Below, in pieces: positions 43,140 to 52,179 of a stretch of 64,000 nt of DNA. The first letter of the stretch is position 1. Each line of letters starts with the position of its first letter. The notes beneath the pieces were generated by a model. It saw only the letters and a list, made by a program, of their open reading frames with translations. It was not told the origin of the DNA and ran no database searches. Both the position numbers and the translations under genes were made by a program. Source of the stretch: Kibdelosporangium persicum (GTDB taxonomy: Bacteria; Actinomycetota; Actinomycetes; Mycobacteriales; Pseudonocardiaceae); contig NZ_JAAATY010000010.1 in NCBI RefSeq assembly GCF_013280595.1, forward strand, positions 124,001-188,000, given 5' to 3'.

Positions 43140-44498
43140 ATGTCACTGGGGGTCCTGAACTCTGCCGAAGCCACCCGGTTCCGCACGATCGGCCCGCAGC
43201 ACATCGGTGAGGTCGCCGCGCGGTACGGCCTGCCCGCCGACGCTCTCGAAGCGGTCCGCGCGGTCTCGCAGGTGTTGCCTTTCCGCGTCAACGACTACGT
43301 GCTGTCCACTTTGGTCGACTGGCACCGGATCCCGGAGGATCCCCTGTTCCAGCTGGTGTTCCCGCAACGGGGAATGCTCAAGCCGGACGACGAGCGAAAG
43401 CTGATCGAGCTGTCCGGGCGGCGCGGCACCAGGCGGGAGATCGCCGCGGAGGTCAGCCGGATCCGGGCCGAGCTCAACCCGCACCCGTCCGGGCAGAAGC
43501 AGCTGAACGTGCCCGAGCTGGCCGGTACGGAACTGCCTGGCATGCAACACAAGTACCGGGAAACCGTGCTGTACTTCCCGCAGCAGGGCCAGACCTGCCA
43601 CGCCTACTGCACGTACTGCTTCCGGTGGGCGCAGTTCATCGGGGACGCGGACCTCCGGTTCGCCGCGCCCGGACCGGAACTGCTCGTCCGGTACCTGCGC
43701 GGCCATCCGGCCGTGTCGGACGTGCTGATCACCGGCGGCGACCCGATGGTGATGTCCACCGAGCGGTTGCGTAGCCACCTGGAGCCGATCCTGGCGGTGG
43801 ACACCGTGCAGACCATCCGGATCGGCACCAAGTCCGTCGCGTACTGGCCGCACCGGTTCGTCACCGACGCGGACGCCGACGACGTGCTGCGGCTGTTCGA
43901 GCAGGTGGTCGCGTCCGGCCGCAACCTGGCCGTGATGGCGCACTTCAGCCACCCCCGTGAGCTGGAGACCGACATCGCGCGCAAGGCGCTCGCCCGCATC
44001 CGGGCCACCGGGGCGCTGATCTACTGCCAGGCGCCGCTGATCGCGCACGTCAACGACGATCCCCGGGTCTGGGCCGACATGTGGCGGGCCGAGCTCGCCG
44101 CGGGCGCGGTGCCGTACTACATGTTCGTGGAACGGGACACCGGCCCACGGCACTACTTCGAAGTCCCGTTGGCCACCGGCCTGGAGATCTTCCGCACGGC
44201 CTACCGGACCCTGCCTGGGCTTGCCCGGACCGTGCGCGGTCCGGTGATGTCCGCGACGCCGGGAAAGGTCATGGTGGAAGGGGTCGAGGACACCCCGCGG
44301 GGACGGCTCTTCCAGTTGCGGATGCTGCAGGCCCGCGATCCGGAACTGGTGGGCAGGCCGTTCCGGGCCCGGTTCTCCAGCACCGCGGCGTGGCTGGACC
44401 AGCTCGAACTGGACCCGTCAGCCCCCGCCGACATCGCGGCGGCGATCACCGGCGCGATCGGCGCGCAGAAGCCGGCCCTGTCCGGCACCACCCACTGA
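43140..44498 (+). CDS. Radical-SAM 2,3-aminomutase (KamA family), probably glutamate-type
   Basis: This 452-residue protein has a preferred start at 43140; GTG 43107 is less likely. The radical-SAM cluster motif is C153HAYC157TYC160, followed by LITGGDPMVMS (SAM binding) and IRIGTKSVAYWPHR. It is a PLP-dependent KAM-family enzyme converting an alpha- to a beta-amino acid. The lysine-recognition aspartates of lysine 2,3-aminomutase (D293, D330) appear replaced: alignment around HYFEVPL puts Arg332 at the first, and Ser371 or Ala372 at the second. A basic residue there fits a substrate with a side-chain carboxylate such as glutamate, as in incednine IdnL4. It should supply the beta-amino acid starter. 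Confidence 0.85.
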   Translation: MSLGVLNSAEATRFRTIGPQHIGEVAARYGLPADALEAVRAVSQVLPFRVNDYVLSTLVDWHRIPEDPLFQLVFPQRGMLKPDDERKLIELSGRRGTRREIAAEVSRIRAELNPHPSGQKQLNVPELAGTELPGMQHKYRETVLYFPQQGQTCHAYCTYCFRWAQFIGDADLRFAAPGPELLVRYLRGHPAVSDVLITGGDPMVMSTERLRSHLEPILAVDTVQTIRIGTKSVAYWPHRFVTDADADDVLRLFEQVVASGRNLAVMAHFSHPRELETDIARKALARIRATGALIYCQAPLIAHVNDDPRVWADMWRAELAAGAVPYYMFVERDTGPRHYFEVPLATGLEIFRTAYRTLPGLARTVRGPVMSATPGKVMVEGVEDTPRGRLFQLRMLQARDPELVGRPFRARFSSTAAWLDQLELDPSAPADIAAAITGAIGAQKPALSGTTH

Positions 44499-44517
44499 CG
44501 TCACGGAAGGACCCGCG

Positions 44518-45777
44518 ATGGGCCGCCGGAAGGTCTCCCCGAATCTCGCCCTCGACCAGCTTGTCGCACGGCGCCAGGCCGAGGGCGAACGGATCGTGCA
44601 CCTCGGGTTCGGCGAGTCGCGCCTGCCCGTGTTCCCCCCGTTGGCCGACCGGCTGGCCGCAGGGACCGACCGCAACGCCTACGGCCCGGTCGTCGGCGAC
44701 GCCGGGGTCAGGGCGGCGGTGGCAGGGTACTTCGCCCGGCGCGGCCTGCCGACCGAGGCGCACCAGGTGGTCGTGGCGCCCGGCAGCAAGCCGTTGCTGC
44801 TGGCGCTGGACATGGTCCACCCCGGCGACGTGCTGCTGCCCCAGCCATGCTGGGTGACCTACGGTCCACAGGCGACACTCGCGGGCAAGCGCGCGTTCGG
44901 CGTGCCGATCCCGCCGGAATGCGGTGGGGTGCCCGATCCGGACGCGATGCGCGAGACCATCCGCGCCGCACGGGCGCTCGGTCACGATCCCCGCATCGTC
45001 GTGCTGACGTCGCCGGACAATCCCACCGGGACGACCGCGCCACCGGAGATCATCCGGGCGATCTGCGCGGTCGCCGAGGACGAGGACCTGCTGCTGGTCT
45101 CCGACGAGATCTACCGCGACATCCCGCACGATCCGGCGATGCCGTACCTCAGCCCCGCGGAGGTCGTCCCGCATCGCACCATCGTGGTGACCGGGCTGAG
45201 CAAGAGCCTCGCGCTCGGCGGCTGGCGGATCGGCGTTGTGCGCTTCCCCGAAGGGCCTGGGGGCGAGCGGATGCGCGACGACGTCGCCTCGGTCGCCAGC
45301 GAGATATGGTCCACATTGGCCGGTCCGATGCAGGCGGTCGCCGAGTACGCGTTCAGCGAACCGCCCGAGGTGTGCGCGCACCTGCGCGCCAGCGCACGGC
45401 TGCACGGCACGGTCGCCAAAGCGGTGTACGACATCGTTGTGGCCGCGGGCGCGCAGTGCCGTCCGCCGACCGGCGGGTTCTACGTCTACCCGGACTTCGC
45501 TCCGCTGCGGGAATCATTGGCCCGCCTTGGCGTGACGGACGGCGAGTCGTTGCAGCGCCACCTGATCGAGGAACTCGGCATCGCCGTGCTCGCCGGTGTC
45601 CACTTCGGTGACGATCCGCGTGCCCTCCGGTTCCGGGCCGCGACCAGCATGCTCTACGGCCGGACCCGGGGCGGGCAGTGGGCCGCCCTGCGGGCCGAGG
45701 ACCCGCTGAAGCTGCCCCACATCGCCGAAGCGCTCGCCGACATCGAGCGCGGCTTCACCAAGCTGGCCGCGGGCTGA
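44518..45777 (+). CDS. Class I PLP aminotransferase
   Basis: This 419-residue protein starts at an ATG with GGAAGG seven bases upstream. It is fold-type I: YGPVVGDAGVRAAVAGYF, VVAPGSKPLLLAL (phosphate region), SPDNPTGTT, LVSDEIYRD, and the PLP lysine in GLSKSLALGGWRIG. It lies 19 bases after the aminomutase and 14 before the acyltransferase, in one operon. It could make or remove an amino group on the starter unit or supply the capping amino acid. No PLP decarboxylase is visible here to turn beta-glutamate into 3-aminobutyrate, so the final starter is uncertain. Confidence 0.82.
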   Translation: MGRRKVSPNLALDQLVARRQAEGERIVHLGFGESRLPVFPPLADRLAAGTDRNAYGPVVGDAGVRAAVAGYFARRGLPTEAHQVVVAPGSKPLLLALDMVHPGDVLLPQPCWVTYGPQATLAGKRAFGVPIPPECGGVPDPDAMRETIRAARALGHDPRIVVLTSPDNPTGTTAPPEIIRAICAVAEDEDLLLVSDEIYRDIPHDPAMPYLSPAEVVPHRTIVVTGLSKSLALGGWRIGVVRFPEGPGGERMRDDVASVASEIWSTLAGPMQAVAEYAFSEPPEVCAHLRASARLHGTVAKAVYDIVVAAGAQCRPPTGGFYVYPDFAPLRESLARLGVTDGESLQRHLIEELGIAVLAGVHFGDDPRALRFRAATSMLYGRTRGGQWAALRAEDPLKLPHIAEALADIERGFTKLAAG

Positions 45778-45791
45778 AAGGAGTCCGGCTG

Positions 45792-46706
45792 ATGAGCACC
45801 GCGATCGTCTTCCCCGGCATGGGACCCCAGGTCTTCGCCGACGTGGGCAAGTTCCTGCTGATCAACCCGGTGGCCCGGGAGATGGCCGGGCAGGCCTCGG
45901 ACACCGTCGGGTACAACGTGATCGACCGTTACCGCGTCAGCGAGAGCGACTACTCCGAGGCGGCGCAGGTCGCGTTCCTGGTGACGTGCCTGGCCCTCGC
46001 GCGCTGGGCCGAGGAGAACCTGGGCATGGCCGCCCGGTTCTGCGCCGGCCCGAGCTTCGGCGGGAAGGCCGCGGCGACGTACTCGGGCTCGCTGACCTTC
46101 CGCGACGCGGTGTGGCTGACCGCGAAGCTCTCCGAGTACGAGACCAGGTTCTTCACCGAGGACCTGCCCGGGATCGTGACGCACTCGTTCGCGCGCACCC
46201 CACGGGAAAGCCTCAAGGAGATCCTGGCCGAACTGGACGACTGGCACGAGATCTCCTGCCACATCGACCACGACTTCTACATGGTGTCGCTGCGCGAAGA
46301 GCGCCTGGACTGGCTACAGCGGCGAATCCGCGCGGCCGGTGGTCTCCCGCTGTACACAATGGACCCGCCGATGCACTCGAGCACGTTCGCCCCGCTGCGT
46401 GACCGCGTCGAAACGGACCTGTTCGGCGAACTGGAGTTCGCCGACCCGGTGATCCCGGTGGTCGCCGACCAGGACGGCTCGGTCCGCAAGACCGGCGACG
46501 GCGTACGCACGATGCTGCTGGACGGTTTCGTGCGGGCCGTGCAGTGGCCTGAGGTGGTGGACACGTTGTTGGGGCTGGATGTCCAGACCGTGTACGTGTC
46601 CGGACAGGACAGCCTGTTCGGCCGTGTCCCCTGCACGACCCGCAACTTCGACGTCACGCCGGTCGACCTGCGGCTGGCGATGCGCCCGCCCCGGCCTACC
46701 AGGTGA
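45792..46706 (+). CDS. Stand-alone acyltransferase (VinK-like, ACP to PKS transfer)
   Basis: This 304-residue protein starts at an ATG with GGAG eight bases upstream. It has the FabD/malonyltransferase fold: IVFPGMGPQVFAD at the N terminus and a nucleophile elbow AGPSFGGKAA with Ser88. The partner histidine is probably His195 (PPMHSSTF). The usual GHSxG is GPSFG here. Vicenistatin VinK has this type of role: it moves the dipeptidyl starter from the free ACP to the PKS loading ACP. It ends the plus-strand operon and overlaps the convergent P450 gene by 11 bases. Confidence 0.83.
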   Translation: MSTAIVFPGMGPQVFADVGKFLLINPVAREMAGQASDTVGYNVIDRYRVSESDYSEAAQVAFLVTCLALARWAEENLGMAARFCAGPSFGGKAAATYSGSLTFRDAVWLTAKLSEYETRFFTEDLPGIVTHSFARTPRESLKEILAELDDWHEISCHIDHDFYMVSLREERLDWLQRRIRAAGGLPLYTMDPPMHSSTFAPLRDRVETDLFGELEFADPVIPVVADQDGSVRKTGDGVRTMLLDGFVRAVQWPEVVDTLLGLDVQTVYVSGQDSLFGRVPCTTRNFDVTPVDLRLAMRPPRPTR

Positions 46707-47892
46707 TGCGCAACCGGGAGGGGCCGCGGACGATCACGCCGTACTTCCATTCGACGCTCTGCGGGCCGCCGGCCAGGCGCAGCCCGGGGAACCGGGTCAG
46801 CAGCTCGCTCAACGACTCCCGCAGCTCCATCCGGGCCAGCTGAGCCCCGATGCAGTGGTGCGGCCCGTGCCCGAACGTCAGGTGCGGGTTGTTCTTGCGC
46901 GTCAGGTCGATGCTCTCCGGGTTCTCGAAAACCTCCGGATCACGGTTGGCCGCGTGCAACGCGGCCAGCACCGGGTCACCGGTCCGCACCAGCGTGTCGC
47001 CGAACCACACGTCCTCAAGGGCGTACCTGGCGAACATGGCCGCGGTGTTGATCGGCACGTACCGCAGCAACTCCTCCACCGCGGTCGGCATCAACTCCGG
47101 GTCCCGGCGCAGCTGGTCGATCAGCCCGGGCTCGGTGAGCAGGGTGAACACGAAACTGGGCAGCGCCGCGGCCACGGTCTCCACGCCACCGGTGAGCAGC
47201 CCGGCCCCGGCGAGCACGATCAGCTCGTTGTCGCTGAGCTTGTCGCCGTTGTCGCGCGCGTACACGAGGGCACCGAGCAGGTCGTCCGTCGGCTCCTTGC
47301 GGCGCTGCGCGACCAGCGCGGCCATGTAGTCGTCGAGCTCGCCGCCGATCTCGAACAGCACGTCCGCCTTGGCGGTCTCGTCGTTGGTGACGCCCTCGGT
47401 CCACCGCCGGAAGACGTGCCGGTCGGCGAACGGCACCCCGAGCAGGTCGCAGATCACGTTCACCGGCAGCAGCCGCGCGAAGTCCTCCACCAGGTCGGCG
47501 GACCCGCCGTTGGCGATCATGTCGTCGATCAGCCGGGCGGCCAGCGAACGCACGCCGGCGCGCATCTGCTCCATCCGGCGGGCGGTGAAGGCCTTGCCGA
47601 CCAGGCGGCGCAGCCGCGTGTGGTCGGGCGGGTCCATGCCCATGATGCCGTCGCCGGTCGACTGCCTGCGCAGCCGCGGCTGGTCGAGGCCCTGCGCGAT
47701 CGCCCGGCTGAACCGCGGATCGGTCATCACGAGCTTGACGTCGGCGTACCGCGTGGCCAGCCAGGCCTCCTCACCGAAGGGCATCTGCACCCGGCTCATC
47801 GGTTCGGTGTCGCGCAGCTTCGCGTACAGCGACGAGACGCTGGTCTCCCGCATCTCGAACGGGTAGTCGCGGACTCGCGTCGGGACAGTCAT
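46696..47892 (-). CDS. Cytochrome P450 (macrolide-tailoring type)
   Basis: This 398-residue protein starts at an ATG overlapping the acylase stop (ATGA). The heme loop is FGHGPHHCIGAQLAR with Cys347. The I-helix has GLLTGGVETVAAA, the EELLR (ExxR) pair and MGMDPPDHTRLRRLVGKAFTARR are canonical of actinomycete class I P450s. It needs a ferredoxin and reductase from elsewhere. In this cluster it would oxidise the polyketide or the starter. It is coupled to the acylase gene, suggesting linked tailoring. Confidence 0.92.
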   Translation of the reverse strand: MTVPTRVRDYPFEMRETSVSSLYAKLRDTEPMSRVQMPFGEEAWLATRYADVKLVMTDPRFSRAIAQGLDQPRLRRQSTGDGIMGMDPPDHTRLRRLVGKAFTARRMEQMRAGVRSLAARLIDDMIANGGSADLVEDFARLLPVNVICDLLGVPFADRHVFRRWTEGVTNDETAKADVLFEIGGELDDYMAALVAQRRKEPTDDLLGALVYARDNGDKLSDNELIVLAGAGLLTGGVETVAAALPSFVFTLLTEPGLIDQLRRDPELMPTAVEELLRYVPINTAAMFARYALEDVWFGDTLVRTGDPVLAALHAANRDPEVFENPESIDLTRKNNPHLTFGHGPHHCIGAQLARMELRESLSELLTRFPGLRLAGGPQSVEWKYGVIVRGPSRLRITW

Positions 47893-50240
47893 CGGTTCTC
47901 CTGGTGCGGCTTGAGCTGGATCGTGCTCCGCGCGTTCTTGTCGATGGCTTCTTTGCCGTAGAGCAACGGGAACGTCCCGCCTTCGGTCCACGACTGGGCA
48001 AGGTCGCGGTAGTGCGGGCTGCGCTGGTCGCCGGACTGACCGGGCGCGTTGATCGCGCGCGAGTTGTCCCAGGCGCCGACGTCCAGGGCCATCTTGAAGG
48101 TCGGGCCGAGGACCTCGGCCGAAGGGAACACGGCGTAGTAGTAGAACGACGTGCGCACGGTGTGGAACGAGCCGCCCTTCTCGACCGGGCCCACGTTCGG
48201 GCCGCCGAGCGGGTGCATGAACATGTGGATGTGCATCGCGCCCCACCGCCAGGTGCCGGGGTCGGCGCCGAGTTTCGAGCTGACGTCCTGATAGGCCTGG
48301 GTGACGGTGTCCAGCAGCAGCTTGTCCCTGGCCGCGGCGCCGTTCCGGCCGAACCAGCCGTCCGGGTGGGCGAAGGAGTCGGCGACGATCCGGAAGTCCG
48401 GGTCGAAGCTGGCCGCGACCAGCTCGTCGGCGACCGGTGCGGGCAGCACGGCGTGCGCCCAAGCCGGGTGCAGGAACCGCATCAGCCAGGTTTCGAACAG
48501 CGCGGCCGCCGCGGAGTCCTTGCTGGTGACGCCGTCATACGAACGCAGCAGCGCCAGCGCCTTGCCGGTCGTCGGGTCAGTCGAGCTGAGCTTCGTGAGG
48601 TACGGCAGCAACATCGTGGCGACGCGGGACTTCTCGTCGTTCTGCAGGGTCACGGTGTCCTGGATGGTGACCGGCCGCTGGGCAAGGACCTCGTCGATCC
48701 GCTTCTTGCGGTAGTCCTCCGCCCATTCGTAGCCGGGCAGGGCCGGGTGGCCGGGCGGGAAGTTGTAGTCGTTGGCCGAGACGAAGGTCTGCGGGTTGTA
48801 CGAGAGCGGCAGGGCGCCGTGGAAGCCGTTCCACTCGTATCGTCCGTCTCCGGGCACCGGGAGCAGGCCGTCGTAACCGGTCCGCCGGGGGATGATCGCG
48901 CCGGGAACCCAGCCGATGTCGCCTCGCGTGTCCGCGTAGACCAGGTTCGAGCTCGGCGTCTTCCAGACCCGCATGGCGTGCGCGAAGGCGCCGAAGTTGG
49001 TGGCCCGCTGGAAATTGAGGCTGCCGAGGTACGGCGACGTGCCCGGCTGTGTCCACACTGTACGCACCGCGTAGGCGCGGTTTCCGTCGATCTTGACGAC
49101 CGGACCGTGCCGGGTGTACGACAATTCGGTCCTGCGCGGTGAGCCGCCCGCCACCGGGACGTCCTCGGTGATGGTCTTCATCCGCTCCCAGCCGTCGCGG
49201 TAGCGGTACCGGGTGGGGTCGTCGGGGTCGAGCTCGTAGACGTACAAGTCGGTCTGGTCGGTCGGCAGGTTGGTCAGCCCGAACGCGATGCTCCCGTTGT
49301 GCCCCATGCTGATGCCCGGGTTCCACGGTTCGCCCGCGCCGATGATGTTGAGGCCGGGTGCGGAGAGGTGCGCGATGTACCGGTTCGCGGGCGCCATGTA
49401 GTTCTCGCGGTGCGGGTCACCGGCGAGGATCGGCCTGCCGGTCGCCGTCCTTTCCGGTGAAACGGCCCACGCGTTGCTGCCGGTCAGCGTTTTCAACCGC
49501 TCCGGCAACGTTTCCATCCTGCCGTTGGCGAACGTCACCGGCGCCGTGGCGAGGTTGTAGACCTGGATGACGTCATCGGGGATCGCGCACGGGTCGAGCC
49601 CGTCCGGCACTCGTGCCGTGTGCTCCGGTTCGAGCTTGCGGAAGTACCTGCTGACGTCCGGCCCGCCGCTGCACACGAGCTTGGCGCGGGAGACCTCCGA
49701 CCCCAGGTTGTTGCCGATCGCGTGGGTGCGGATGCGGACCACGTCCTCGGGGTTCCAGCGTGCGGGCCGGTAGCCGAGCTGGCGGAACTCCTCCGGCAGG
49801 GCGGCCGGGTTCCGGTCGAGCCAGTCGACGTACGCGTTGATGCCCGCCGCGAACCGGGTGGCCGCGGATCGCGCCTCCGGGCCGTAGCTCGCCCATTCCG
49901 CCGCCATGTCGCCGCGGTACAGGAACAGCCGGGCGGCCCGGTCCTGCTCGGCGTAGCCGGGGCCGAGCACCTCGCTGAGCCGGCCGAGGCCACGCCGCCG
50001 CCAGGTGTCGATCTGGAACAGCCGGTCCCGTGCGGCGTTGAACCCCTGGGCCAGGAACAGATCACTGGTGTTGGCCGCGAAGATGTGCGGCACACCCCAT
50101 TTGTCGACGGTCATGGTGACTGGCTGCCGCAGTCCGGGCACGACGATTGCTTGGTCGGCGGACACTGTCATCGGCACTGTCACGGACGCCGACGCGGAAA
50201 GCACAGCCGCGACGACCAATAACTTCCAACGCGGCCTCAT
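47889..50240 (-). CDS. Secreted penicillin-acylase-family Ntn hydrolase
   Basis: This 783-residue protein has a signal peptide (WKLLVVAAVLSASASVTVPMTVSA). The alpha region begins VTVDKWGVPHIFA-like (MTVDKWGVPHIFAANTSD), and self-cleavage before SNAWAVSPERTATG would expose Ser255 as the catalytic N terminus of the beta subunit. GDPHRENYMAPANRY, MGHNGSIAFGLTN and YVDWLDRNPAALP are further family marks. The family hydrolyses N-acyl amides (penicillin, AHL, echinocandin acylases). It is coupled by ATGA overlaps to an adenylation gene and a P450, so it may remove an N-acyl cap outside the cell. It overlaps both neighbours by 4 bases. Confidence 0.9.
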   Translation of the reverse strand: MRPRWKLLVVAAVLSASASVTVPMTVSADQAIVVPGLRQPVTMTVDKWGVPHIFAANTSDLFLAQGFNAARDRLFQIDTWRRRGLGRLSEVLGPGYAEQDRAARLFLYRGDMAAEWASYGPEARSAATRFAAGINAYVDWLDRNPAALPEEFRQLGYRPARWNPEDVVRIRTHAIGNNLGSEVSRAKLVCSGGPDVSRYFRKLEPEHTARVPDGLDPCAIPDDVIQVYNLATAPVTFANGRMETLPERLKTLTGSNAWAVSPERTATGRPILAGDPHRENYMAPANRYIAHLSAPGLNIIGAGEPWNPGISMGHNGSIAFGLTNLPTDQTDLYVYELDPDDPTRYRYRDGWERMKTITEDVPVAGGSPRRTELSYTRHGPVVKIDGNRAYAVRTVWTQPGTSPYLGSLNFQRATNFGAFAHAMRVWKTPSSNLVYADTRGDIGWVPGAIIPRRTGYDGLLPVPGDGRYEWNGFHGALPLSYNPQTFVSANDYNFPPGHPALPGYEWAEDYRKKRIDEVLAQRPVTIQDTVTLQNDEKSRVATMLLPYLTKLSSTDPTTGKALALLRSYDGVTSKDSAAAALFETWLMRFLHPAWAHAVLPAPVADELVAASFDPDFRIVADSFAHPDGWFGRNGAAARDKLLLDTVTQAYQDVSSKLGADPGTWRWGAMHIHMFMHPLGGPNVGPVEKGGSFHTVRTSFYYYAVFPSAEVLGPTFKMALDVGAWDNSRAINAPGQSGDQRSPHYRDLAQSWTEGGTFPLLYGKEAIDKNARSTIQLKPHQENR

Positions 50241-51781
50241 GCCGGCAAGCTATCGCGCGTGGGCTGGGCTGCCACACCCCTAGCTTGGCCGTGTTCCGCG
50301 GCCTGGGTGGTCAGCCGCAACCGGTCGACCTTCCGGTTGGAGTTCAACGGGAACTCGGTCAGGTGGTGGTAACGCTTGGGCAGCACGCCGTCCGGCAGCA
50401 GCTTGCGCAGCCGCCGGACCAGTTCGACGGTCGCCATCCGGTCGCCGGTGTAGAACGCGACCAGCTCGGTACTGCCGCCGGCGGTCACGCCGACGACCAC
50501 CGCGTCCGCCACGCCGCACTCGCGCAGCGCGTGTTCGACCTCGGCCGGTTCGACCCGCCAGCCTTGCACCTGGATCTGCGAGTCGCGGCGGCCCAGGTAA
50601 CCAAGCTCGCCGTCGCGGAGCCGCCGGACGCGATCACCGGTGCGATACCAGCGTTGCCCGTCGCGCTCGAAGAACCGGCCTTGTTCGTCGCGCGGGTCCA
50701 GATACCCGGCCGCGAGTTGCGGTCCGGCGACGGCCAGCTCTCCTTCGGTCTCGGTGGATTGTCCGTCGTCGTCCAGCAGTAGGTAGTCATGGCCGTCGTG
50801 CACGGCGCCGATCGGCGCGACCCCGTTGATCGCGTTGCCCGGGGAGTGCTTTTCGGACCATCGGTGCGCGGCCACCGTAATGGTCAGTTCCGTGGGGCCG
50901 TAGAGGTTTTCCAGCGTCGAACCTGATGCGGCCCGTAGCCAGTCGTCGGCGTCACGGCACTTGAGCGCCTCCCCGGCGAAGAAACTCCACCGCAGGCCGG
51001 GCATCGCGTGGTCGGTGAGACTACCCATCCGCCGGATCAGATCGATCACGCTCGGCGTGGAAAACCATACCGACATCCGTTGCTCGGCAAGGAAGTCGGG
51101 CAGTTCCCGGTAGGCCTGCGCGGGGATCGGCACCACAGTGGCGCCCGCGTTCCACGCGCAGAACATGTCGAACACCGAACAGTCGAAGTTCAGGTCGAAC
51201 GCCTGCGAGAACACGTCGTCCGGGGTGAAGTCGTAGCGCTCGTCCTGCAGCCGGAAGTAGTGATCCATGCCTCCATGGCCGAGGACCACGCCCTTGGGGC
51301 GCCCGGTCGACCCGGACGTGAACAGGATGTATGCGGTGTCACCGGGTTTGACGTGGGCGGGCTCGTCCAGCGCGTCCCGCTCGGGCACCGCGGTCTCAGG
51401 GGAGATCACCGTGAAGTCATCGCGGTCACCGAGCACGTCCGCCAGCAGCGACTGTCCTTTGTGGTCGACCACCATCGTGGTGGCACCGGACGCGTCCAGC
51501 ATCTGGCGGGTGCGGGCCGCGGGGAAATCCGGTCGCAACGGCACGACAGTCGCACCCGCGTAGAGCGTCGCGAGGATTCCCGTGTACGCGGTGATGCCCT
51601 TGGTGGCGAGGACGCCCACGGCGGGGGACGTGGACCGGGCCAGCGCGCCGCCCCACAACAGCGCCTGCTCGTGCATTCGCCGGTAGGTGATGGCCTCGCG
51701 CCCCGCCCGCACCGCGACACCGTCCGGCGCCTTCGCCAAGCCGCGGAGAAATCGTGCATGCAGCCCGTGCGTGTCGTCCAT
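50237..51781 (-). CDS. Stand-alone adenylation enzyme, amino acid:ACP ligase (VinM-like)
   Basis: This 514-residue ANL-family enzyme has A3 YILFTSGSTGRPKGVVLGHGG, A4 FDLNFDCSVFDMF (Asp contacting an amino group), A5 LENLYGPTELT, A7 RWYRTGDRV and A10 LNSNRKVDRLRL (lysine). It has no carrier domain, so it loads a separate protein, probably the ACP at 51903. In vicenistatin-type pathways one such ligase activates the capping amino acid (VinM, alanine). Which of the two here has that role is not settled. It is first in a coupled trio with acylase and P450. Confidence 0.82.
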   Translation of the reverse strand: MDDTHGLHARFLRGLAKAPDGVAVRAGREAITYRRMHEQALLWGGALARSTSPAVGVLATKGITAYTGILATLYAGATVVPLRPDFPAARTRQMLDASGATTMVVDHKGQSLLADVLGDRDDFTVISPETAVPERDALDEPAHVKPGDTAYILFTSGSTGRPKGVVLGHGGMDHYFRLQDERYDFTPDDVFSQAFDLNFDCSVFDMFCAWNAGATVVPIPAQAYRELPDFLAEQRMSVWFSTPSVIDLIRRMGSLTDHAMPGLRWSFFAGEALKCRDADDWLRAASGSTLENLYGPTELTITVAAHRWSEKHSPGNAINGVAPIGAVHDGHDYLLLDDDGQSTETEGELAVAGPQLAAGYLDPRDEQGRFFERDGQRWYRTGDRVRRLRDGELGYLGRRDSQIQVQGWRVEPAEVEHALRECGVADAVVVGVTAGGSTELVAFYTGDRMATVELVRRLRKLLPDGVLPKRYHHLTEFPLNSNRKVDRLRLTTQAAEHGQARGVAAQPTRDSLPA

Positions 51782-51902
51782 GCCGGACCTCCGTGTGGAT
51801 TAGGGGTTGTTGAGCGGCGAGGAAACCTGGTGCGCTAACCGAAGTCGACAATCGGGCGTGCCGGCCGTGATGGCAACCCTTGATTCTGATTCCGGAGTGA
51901 CC

Positions 51903-52139
51903 ATGTGGGACGACCAGTTCGAAGAGTTGCTGCGCGGCCACCTGCCCTATCTGGCCGCGGACGAACCGCTCGACGAGCACACACCGCTGCGTGAACTGGG
52001 GCTGGACTCGCTGGCCATGGTGGAGGTGCTCTCCTCGGTGGAGAAGCTGTACCAGGTCCGGCTCGCCGACGACGCGCTGACGCTGGAGAACTTCGAGACG
52101 CCCGGCCGGTTGTGGCGGACGCTCGAGTCGGTCAGGTAG
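51903..52139 (+). CDS. Free acyl carrier protein (VinL-like)
   Basis: This 78-residue protein starts at ATG 51903 with GGAG seven bases upstream; an ATG at 51870 is weaker. The phosphopantetheine serine is Ser36 in ELGLDSLAMVEV. The acidic helix and QVRLADDALTLENFETPGRL are normal for ACPs. It lies directly before an adenylation gene and 121 bases from the other. It is the proposed carrier on which the beta-amino acid and its capping residue are joined. Confidence 0.9.
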   Translation: MWDDQFEELLRGHLPYLAADEPLDEHTPLRELGLDSLAMVEVLSSVEKLYQVRLADDALTLENFETPGRLWRTLESVR

Positions 52140-52179
52140 GGGTGCGGGTGATGAAGGGCTGGATAGGGGTGACGCGGAC

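Noticed and set aside
43140-44498. The radical-SAM gene as a NosL-type tryptophan lyase for the nosiheptide-like peptide
   Set aside because: The motif order and PLP-type KAM sequence fit an aminomutase, and it lies in the polyketide operon 10 kb from the thiopeptide genes.
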